Below are positions 57,693 through 64,000 of a DNA stretch of 64,000 nucleotides, one piece after another. The stretch comes from Pseudomonas sp. AB6. GTDB lineage: Bacteria > Pseudomonadota > Gammaproteobacteria > Pseudomonadales > Pseudomonadaceae. A model generated the notes under the pieces. That model was not told the DNA's origin. It saw nothing but the letters and a program-made list of their open reading frames with translations, and did not search any database. The stretch covers positions 1,675,501 to 1,739,500 of the forward strand of contig NZ_JAVIWJ010000001.1 of assembly GCF_034314105.1 (NCBI RefSeq), given 5' to 3'. Numbering within the stretch: the first letter of the stretch is position 1; every line of letters begins with the position of its first letter. The position numbers and the translations under genes are program-made.

Positions 57693-59249
57693 ATGCGCTC
57701 TATCACCCTTCATCTAAAAATTTTGATCGCCGTGCTGGTGGCGCTCGGGATAGCGATCACCGCGTATCAAATTTTTGTGCTTGGCATTCCGGTGACTGAA
57801 AACGAAACCGACAACTTGTGGAACATCGACGCCAAGGTCGAGTTCATCGCCAACCCCAAAGACCCGGTCAAGATTCAAATGTTCGTGCCGCCGCTGAGCC
57901 ACGATTACGTCAGCCTCAACGAGAGCTTCATCTCCAACAATTACGGCTTCAGCGTTAACCGCGTAGACGGCAACCGTAAAGTGACCTGGTCGGCCCGTCG
58001 GGCTACTGGCAACCAGACCCTGTATTACCGCCTGGTGCTAACCAAACGTTACATTAGCGACAAACTCAAGATCAAAGGCCCAACATTTCGGGACAGCATC
58101 GCCATCGAAGGTCCAGAAAAAATCGCAGCTGAAGCCTTGCTTGCGCCCATTCGCCAGCACTCTGCGGACACTGAGACGTTCATCACTGAAGCCATAAAGC
58201 GGGTCAACAACCTCAGCGACGATAACGTGAAGCTATTGCTAGGGGGTGACACCACCACCTTAAACAAAGCACGAATCACCGAGTTACTACTGTCGATTGC
58301 CCATGTCCCCATTGAAAAAATCCATACGCTACTTCTAGTGGCCGGGCAGCCACAAACCCCGGAACTGTGGTTACGAAGTTTTAACGGTAAGGCCTGGCTG
58401 TATTTCAACCCGGACACCGGCGAGCAGGGCATGCCGCCGGACCGACTGCTTTGGTGGATTGGCGACGAAAGCCTGATCAGCGTCGAGGGCGGGAAAAAAG
58501 TCACGGTCAAATTCACCTTGAATAACAGTGAAATGAACGCCATTCGCCTGGCGAAGATGACAGACGCCAATACCGATGCCAACTTTCTCAGCTATTCGCT
58601 TTACGGATTGCCACTGCAAACCCAGCAGACATTCATGATTATGGTGATGATCCCGATTGGCGTGCTGGTTATTTTAATCCTGCGCAACTTGGTTGGCCTT
58701 GAAACCCTAGGCACCTTCACGCCGGTGCTGATCGCGCTGGCGTTTCGCGAGACACAACTGGGGTTCGGTATTGTCCTGTTCACAATCATTACTGCGTTAG
58801 GCTTGTCGCTGCGCTCTTACCTTGAACATCTGAAACTGCAAATGCTGCCACGGTTGTCTGTGGTACTCACCTTCGTTGTGGTGCTGATTGCCGCGATCAG
58901 TTTGTTCAGTCATAAACTGGGTCTGGAGCGTGGCTTATCGGTGGCACTTTTCCCAATGGTGATTCTGACCATGACCATCGAACGGTTATCGATTACTTGG
59001 GAAGAGCGCGGCAGCGGCCACGCAATGAAAGTCGCCATCGGGACACTGTTCGCCGCCTCCCTGGCGCACATCATCATGAGTGTGCCGGAGCTGATTTATT
59101 TCGTGTTTACCTTTCCCGCCATGCTGCTGATTTTGGTGGGCTTCATGCTGTCCATGGGGCGTTATCGCGGCTACCGTCTGACTGAGCTGATCCGTTTCAA
59201 AGCTTTCCTTGGTAAAGAACTCAAGGACGAGAAGGACCAGGTTAAATGA
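57693..59249 (+). CDS. Inactive transglutaminase fused to a 7TM domain
   Basis: The 518-residue protein has an N-terminal membrane anchor (LKILIAVLVALGIAITAYQI), a periplasmic transglutaminase-like domain of about 280 residues that lacks the usual Cys-His-Asp set, and a C-terminal block of about seven membrane helices (FMIMVMIPIGVLVILILRN; LVSVVLTFVVVLIAAISL-like stretch; PAMLLILVGFMLSM). This matches the inactive-transglutaminase/7TM family that always travels with a RimK-like ATP-grasp ligase. It probably binds peptides at the periplasmic face. Confidence 0.88.
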   Translation: MRSITLHLKILIAVLVALGIAITAYQIFVLGIPVTENETDNLWNIDAKVEFIANPKDPVKIQMFVPPLSHDYVSLNESFISNNYGFSVNRVDGNRKVTWSARRATGNQTLYYRLVLTKRYISDKLKIKGPTFRDSIAIEGPEKIAAEALLAPIRQHSADTETFITEAIKRVNNLSDDNVKLLLGGDTTTLNKARITELLLSIAHVPIEKIHTLLLVAGQPQTPELWLRSFNGKAWLYFNPDTGEQGMPPDRLLWWIGDESLISVEGGKKVTVKFTLNNSEMNAIRLAKMTDANTDANFLSYSLYGLPLQTQQTFMIMVMIPIGVLVILILRNLVGLETLGTFTPVLIALAFRETQLGFGIVLFTIITALGLSLRSYLEHLKLQMLPRLSVVLTFVVVLIAAISLFSHKLGLERGLSVALFPMVILTMTIERLSITWEERGSGHAMKVAIGTLFAASLAHIIMSVPELIYFVFTFPAMLLILVGFMLSMGRYRGYRLTELIRFKAFLGKELKDEKDQVK

Positions 59250-60232
59250 TCGGCCTCTGGAAGACCTGGCAGGCCCTTGAAACCCGTGGAATCATGGGTA
59301 TTAACCGTCGCAATGCGGATTACGTACTCAAGTACAACAAACGTAGCCTGTACCCCATTGTTGACGACAAGATCGTGACCAAGGAGCGGGCAATCCTGGC
59401 GGGTATTCATGTGCCCGAAATGTATGGGGTGATTTCCACCGAGAAGGAAATATCGCGCTTGGATGACATCATCGGCGATCATGACGACTTTGTAATCAAG
59501 CCTGCCAAAGGCGCAGGAGGAGACGGGATTCTAGTAATTGCCGACCGCTTCGAAGAGCGCTTTCGCACGGTCTCAGGCAAGATCATCAGCCGTGAAGAAA
59601 TCGAATATCAGATTTCCAGCATTCTCACAGGCCTGTACTCCCTGGGTGGCAATCGAGATCGCGCACTGATCGAATACCGGGTCAAGCCGGACCAGATTTT
59701 CAAGAGCATAAGCTTTGAAGGTGTACCCGATATCCGGATCATCGTACTGATGGGTTATCCCATCATGGCCATGCTGAGGTTGCCGACACGTCAGTCCAAC
59801 GGCAAAGCCAACCTGCATCAAGGCGCCATTGGGGTAGGTGTCGATTTGGCGACGGGTTTAACGCTGCATGGCACTTGGCTCAACAACATCATCCGCAAAC
59901 ATCCCGACACTGCTAATGCCGTGGACGGCGTGCAGCTTCCAAATTGGGATGGCTTCATGAAGCTTGCCGCAGGCTGCTATGAACTTTGCGGGCTAGGCTA
60001 CATTGGTGTCGACATGGTACTGGATCAGGACAAGGGCCCGCTTATTCTGGAAATTAACGCCCGTCCCGGTCTGAACATTCAGATTGCCAACGACTGTGGC
60101 TTGACCCATCGCGCCCATGCCGTCGAAGAGCGTCTGGCCCAACTCGCATTGAACAAAGAGCATGAGTCACCGCAAGAGCGCGTGCGCTTTGTACAAGAGC
60201 TTTTCGGTCATGTACCGGCAGCTGCCCTCTAG
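59246..60232 (+). CDS. RimK-like ATP-grasp ligase (alpha-L-glutamate ligase family)
   Basis: The 328-residue cytosolic enzyme has the ATP-grasp core: DFVIKPAKGAGGDGILVI (ATP-lysine and glycine loop), YRVKPDQIF, and GPLILEINARPGLNIQIAN (metal-binding Glu/Asn). Such enzymes add amino acids to a carboxyl group by acyl-phosphate chemistry. Its ATG overlaps the 7TM stop (ATGA), so both are made together. The acceptor is unknown; a small peptide handled with the 7TM protein and the protease is the likely guess. Confidence 0.9.
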   Translation: MIGLWKTWQALETRGIMGINRRNADYVLKYNKRSLYPIVDDKIVTKERAILAGIHVPEMYGVISTEKEISRLDDIIGDHDDFVIKPAKGAGGDGILVIADRFEERFRTVSGKIISREEIEYQISSILTGLYSLGGNRDRALIEYRVKPDQIFKSISFEGVPDIRIIVLMGYPIMAMLRLPTRQSNGKANLHQGAIGVGVDLATGLTLHGTWLNNIIRKHPDTANAVDGVQLPNWDGFMKLAAGCYELCGLGYIGVDMVLDQDKGPLILEINARPGLNIQIANDCGLTHRAHAVEERLAQLALNKEHESPQERVRFVQELFGHVPAAAL

Positions 60233-60291
60233 GAGCCGGCTCTGGGGAAGATTACAATCCCGGCCCCAAGCCGCTGACTGATTCTCTACGC

Positions 60292-61635
60292 ATGCCCATT
60301 TGCGCCGTACATCCACTGCCCTATTGCCCCGACCCCGCTGAGTATTTCTCACGTGTGCGCCATGCACCGGGTGCAATGCTGCTCGACAGCGGTCGACCGA
60401 CCGCCAACCGGGGACGCTTCGATTTACTCAGCGCTTGGCCCTGCGCGGAATTGCTCCCGCAACCCAACGAAACCGGGGGCGACTTTCTCCAGCGCCTGCG
60501 CGATAGTCTCGCCGCCTTGGGTCACGCCGAATTACCCGAAGAATCGCAGCTGCCGTTCGCGGGCGGGCTTATGGGGTATCTCGCCTATGACTTCGGCCGA
60601 CGGTTGGAACCCTTACCCGCGCACGCCCACAATGACCTACAACTACCTGATGCACGGTTGGGTGTTTATACCTGGGCCCTGATGAGCGATCACGTGCTGT
60701 GCACTAGCCAACTGGTTTTCCATCCGACGGTGGCTGTCGGAGAACGTCAGCGTTTATTGGCGCTTTTTGCCGAGCCATTCGTCCCAGAACCAAGGGCCTT
60801 CACGCTCACATCCCCGTTTGAGGCCAACCTAAGCGCCGATGATTACCGCAGCGCGTTTTTGCGTATCCAGACCTACATTCAGGCCGGGGATTGCTATCAG
60901 GTTAATTTCGCCCAGCGTTTTCAAGCGACCTATGCAGGAGATCCATGGGCGGCCTATTGCGCCTTGCGTAGCGCTTGCCCAACACCTTTTTCCGGTTTCC
61001 AGGCTCTACCCGAGAACAATGCTGTGCTCAGCCTTTCGCCGGAACGATTCGCCCGTGTCACTGGCAAATACGTCGAAACGCGCCCGATCAAAGGCACCCG
61101 CCCCCGCGGCTCTGATCCTGCTGAAGATGCGGCCTACGCCGCCGAGTTATTAGTCAGTACCAAAGATCGGGCGGAAAACGTGATGATCGTCGACCTGCTG
61201 CGCAATGATTTGGGGCGAACGTGTCGTATTGGATCGGTGAAAGTGCCGGAATTGTTCAGCTTGGAAACTTATCCAAATGTGCATCACTTGGTCAGCAGCG
61301 TTACCGGGGAGCTGGCAGAGGGCAACGACGCGCTGGATCTTATTTCAGGCAGTTTTCCCGGTGGCTCCATTACCGGAGCCCCTAAGATTCGGGCCATGCA
61401 AATCATTGACGAATTGGAACCTACGCCCCGTGGGGTGTATTGCGGGTCGTTGCTATACCTGGATGTACGCGGCCAGATGGACAGTTCCATCGCTATTCGC
61501 AGCTTGCTGGCTAAAGACGGGGCCGTGTCGTGCTGGGGCGGCGGCGGAATCGTGGCCGATTCAGACTGCGAGGCGGAATATGAGGAATCGATAACTAAAG
61601 TGCGGATATTGTTGACGACGTTGCAGGAGCTTTGA
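60292..61635 (+). CDS. pabB: Aminodeoxychorismate synthase component I
   Basis: The 447-residue chorismate-binding enzyme makes 4-amino-4-deoxychorismate for folate. Active-site motifs are QAGDCYQVNFAQRF, TRPIKGTRPRG, KDRAENVMIVDLLRNDLGR and GSFPGGSITGAPKIRAM. The PIKGT motif (with Lys) separates PabB from TrpE. The N-terminal region is shorter than in TrpE. No pabA is adjacent. Confidence 0.95.
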   Translation: MPICAVHPLPYCPDPAEYFSRVRHAPGAMLLDSGRPTANRGRFDLLSAWPCAELLPQPNETGGDFLQRLRDSLAALGHAELPEESQLPFAGGLMGYLAYDFGRRLEPLPAHAHNDLQLPDARLGVYTWALMSDHVLCTSQLVFHPTVAVGERQRLLALFAEPFVPEPRAFTLTSPFEANLSADDYRSAFLRIQTYIQAGDCYQVNFAQRFQATYAGDPWAAYCALRSACPTPFSGFQALPENNAVLSLSPERFARVTGKYVETRPIKGTRPRGSDPAEDAAYAAELLVSTKDRAENVMIVDLLRNDLGRTCRIGSVKVPELFSLETYPNVHHLVSSVTGELAEGNDALDLISGSFPGGSITGAPKIRAMQIIDELEPTPRGVYCGSLLYLDVRGQMDSSIAIRSLLAKDGAVSCWGGGGIVADSDCEAEYEESITKVRILLTTLQEL

Positions 61636-61657
61636 ACGCTGGTTGGTTCACTGGCAC

Positions 61658-61719
61658 TTTCGCGAATATTCGGTCCTACCGGGTTCAGATCATCCTGTGG
61701 GACCGACTCATTCGGGAAG
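61658..61719. repeat. Inverted REP pair (REPIN) between pabB and thrH
   Basis: CGCGAATATTCGGTCCTACC (61661-61680) and TGTGGGACCGACTCATTCGG (from 61695) are inverted copies of the GTGGGAxCGAATTxATTCG REP class. They lie between convergent genes and may serve as a terminator hairpin. Confidence 0.75.
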
Positions 61720-61724
61720 ACGTC

Positions 61725-62342
61725 TTACAGACTCAACTCGCGGTTCGATGCCTTGATAAATTCTTTTTTCAAGTCTTCAAACGTATGCACCGCCGGGAAT
61801 TGCGGGAATTCTCCAATCACGTTCTCGGGCGCATGGAACAAAATCCCTGCATCCGCTTCGCCGAGCATCGTGGTGTCGTTGTAGGAATCACCCGCCGCTA
61901 CCACCCGATAGTACAAGCTCTTGAAAGCCAATACTGACTGACGCTTTGGATCCTTCTGACGCAATTGGTAGCTCACAACCCGATCTGTCTCGTCCGTAAT
62001 CAGGCGATGACACAGCAGCGTGGGAAAGCCCAGCTGACGCATCAACGGCTGTGAAAACTCATAGAACGTGTCGGATAGAATCACCACTTGAAAGCGCTCA
62101 CGCAGCCAATTGACGAATTCGACGGCCCCGTCCAATGGTTTTAAGGTCGCAATCACGGCCTGAATATCGGAGAGTTTCAAATCGTGTTCATCGAGAATGC
62201 GCAGACGCTGCCTCATCAGCACGTCGTAGTCGGGAATATCCCGAGTAGTCGCCCTCAGCGACTCGATCCCGGTTTTTTCGGCAAATGCGATCCAGATTTC
62301 AGGGACCAAAACACCTTCAAGGTCGAGACAGGCAATTTCCAC
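61725..62342 (-). CDS. thrH: ThrH, phosphoserine phosphatase/homoserine phosphotransferase
   Basis: The 205-residue HAD enzyme has ACLDLEGVLVPEIW (nucleophile Asp with a Leu-Glu variation), VVILSDTFYEF (motif II), KDPKRQ-type Lys and AAGDSYNDTTMLGEAD (motif IV). ThrH of P. aeruginosa dephosphorylates phosphoserine and can pass phosphate to homoserine. Its gene neighbours pabB and cysH are the same there. Confidence 0.94.
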   Translation of the reverse strand: MEIACLDLEGVLVPEIWIAFAEKTGIESLRATTRDIPDYDVLMRQRLRILDEHDLKLSDIQAVIATLKPLDGAVEFVNWLRERFQVVILSDTFYEFSQPLMRQLGFPTLLCHRLITDETDRVVSYQLRQKDPKRQSVLAFKSLYYRVVAAGDSYNDTTMLGEADAGILFHAPENVIGEFPQFPAVHTFEDLKKEFIKASNRELSL

Positions 62343-62518
62343 AGATCACTCCTAGCACTTCAATTAGGCCACTTCATCCGGCGACTTCAAAACAAGCGGC
62401 ACTCTAACGGCTTGATCACGGCGACGCCAGCCCGTCAAACCGGGAACTAATGGAGGGTTTTTGTTACTATCGCGCCCATACGAGCGCGCCAAGCGCCACC
62501 ACTACAGGAAGCCGCCTG

Positions 62519-63253
62519 ATGAGCCAACCCTTCGATGTCGCCGCCCTCGCTGAGACTTACGCCAAAAAGTCTGCGCAGGATATTTTAAAACTGGCCTTTG
62601 AGCATTTTGGCGACGACGTCTGGATCTCATTCAGCGGTGCCGAAGATGTGGTGCTGGTGGATATGGCCTGGAAGCTGAATAAAAACGTCAAGGTCTTCAG
62701 TCTCGATACTGGTCGTCTGCACCCGGAAACTTATCGTTTTATTGAACATACCCGCGAGCACTACAAAATAGACATCGAGCTGATGGCGCCGGATCAGAAG
62801 GCGCTCGAGCCGTTTGTCAAAGAGAAGGGGTTGTTCAGCTTCTATAAAGATGGGCACGGCGAATGCTGCGGTATCCGCAAGATCGAGCCGTTGCGTCGTA
62901 AACTTTCCGGGGTCAACGCCTGGGCTACAGGCCAACGCCGGGACCAGAGTCCGAGCACGCGCAGTGACGTGGCGGTGGTGGAAATAGACAGCGCGTTTTC
63001 GACGCCGGAGCGCCTTTTGTATAAATTCAACCCGCTGGCGCAGATGACCAGCGAGGAAGTTTGGAACTACATCCGTATGCTGGAGCTTCCATATAACAGC
63101 TTGCATGAGCGAGGTTTCATCAGCATCGGCTGCGAACCCTGCACCCGCCCGGTACTACCAAATCAACATGAGCGTGAAGGCCGCTGGTGGTGGGAAGAAG
63201 CCACGCAAAAAGAATGCGGGCTGCATTCTGGAAATTTGATTGCCAAGGTGTAA
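62519..63253 (+). CDS. cysH: Adenylylsulfate (APS) reductase
   Basis: The 244-residue enzyme reduces APS to sulfite in sulfate assimilation. [18 protein letters not shown] is the nucleotide loop; GECCGIRK and IGCEPCTRP give the four Cys ligands of the [4Fe-4S] cluster typical of APS and not PAPS reductases, and KECGLH is the C-terminal catalytic Cys motif. The start at 62519 was chosen; a longer frame upstream lies in the promoter. CysB, its usual activator, is encoded next to it. Confidence 0.95.
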   Translation: MSQPFDVAALAETYAKKSAQDILKLAFEHFGDDVWISFSGAEDVVLVDMAWKLNKNVKVFSLDTGRLHPETYRFIEHTREHYKIDIELMAPDQKALEPFVKEKGLFSFYKDGHGECCGIRKIEPLRRKLSGVNAWATGQRRDQSPSTRSDVAVVEIDSAFSTPERLLYKFNPLAQMTSEEVWNYIRMLELPYNSLHERGFISIGCEPCTRPVLPNQHEREGRWWWEEATQKECGLHSGNLIAKV

Positions 63254-63266
63254 GAAGTTGCTGCAA

Positions 63267-63352
63267 TTTTTGTAGGGCCAACTTGTTGGCGAGAAGCTCA
63301 ATGCAGTGGCGCTATGCACATCGCTTCGCTAACACGTAAGCCCTACAAAATT
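63267..63352. repeat. Inverted REP pair (REPIN) between cysH and cysB
   Basis: TTTTTGTAGGGCCAACTTGT (from 63267) and the inverted ACACGTAAGCCCTACAAAA (63332-63350) are diverged copies of one REP class with matching outer ends TTTTGTAGGGC / GCCCTACAAAA. They can form a long hairpin between convergent genes. Confidence 0.8.
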
Positions 63353-63370
63353 CATATCCGGCCGGAGCTG

Positions 63371-64000
<630 letters not shown>

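Overview
The window is a chromosomal segment of a Pseudomonas, most likely of the fluorescens group. The evidence is a typical OprF porin, the sigX-crfX-cmpX-cmaX cluster, RocS2/RocA2-type and NasS/NasT regulators, RMF with its structured leader, and several paired Pseudomonas REP elements. Gene order from about 3.4 to 22.7 kb matches, from memory, the P. aeruginosa PA3040-PA3050 neighbourhood. The order from 22.8 to 64 kb matches PA1783-PA1754, with a 2-methylcitrate cluster set in between. These synteny statements are recollection, not a search.

Layout. 0-3 kb: end of a tRNA (probably Pro), a heme oxygenase, a pseudouridine synthase, a glutaredoxin-like protein and small unknowns. 3.4-4.4 kb: three stress-type inner-membrane or ribosome-tethering proteins (ElaB/YqjD, YqjE, YqjK types). 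4.5-16.1 kb: signalling block with an EAL phosphodiesterase, dgt, a receiver-only protein, a BvgA/BvgS-like pair (RocA2/RocS2 type), a GNAT enzyme and a Cache-HAMP-GAF-HD-GYP protein. 16.2-22.7 kb: yggL, dacB, rlmKL, rmf, pyrD.

22.8-38.8 kb is the nitrate/nitrite assimilation locus: nasS-nasT, nasA (MFS nitrate transporter), a fused PP2C phosphatase-Ser/Thr kinase, nirB, nirD, nasC and cobA. The sequence shows how it is probably controlled. Sigma-54 promoters lie before nasS and before nirB. The nasA and nirB leaders carry A1/G4 hexaloop hairpins that overlap intrinsic terminators, the expected targets of the ANTAR antiterminator NasT. The locus is split by a 4.4-kb island. It holds a frameshifted Hcp (type VI secretion) gene, a LysM plus glycine-zipper effector gene interrupted by an IS3-family element, one intact membrane immunity-like gene, and two decayed repeats of the toxin-tail/immunity unit.

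39-47.5 kb: oprF, sigX, cmpX, crfX, cmaX, rraA, a Rieske protein, an alpha/beta hydrolase, and ppsA facing its regulator ppsR. 48.6-56.9 kb: prpR(GntR)-prpB-prpC-acnD-prpF-prpD for propionate catabolism. 57.2-60.2 kb: a three-gene retropepsin-like protease / 7TM inactive transglutaminase / ATP-grasp ligase unit. 60.3-64 kb: pabB, thrH, cysH and the 3' part of cysB.

The strongest candidates for new biology are the interrupted Hcp-linked effector with its decayed immunity array, which can be rebuilt exactly by removing the IS; the hexaloop leaders of nasA and nirB; the four-copy TGTAGG array ahead of rocA2 together with a RocR-like receiver-only protein; and the retropepsin/7TM/ATP-grasp trio with a 14-bp palindrome upstream.
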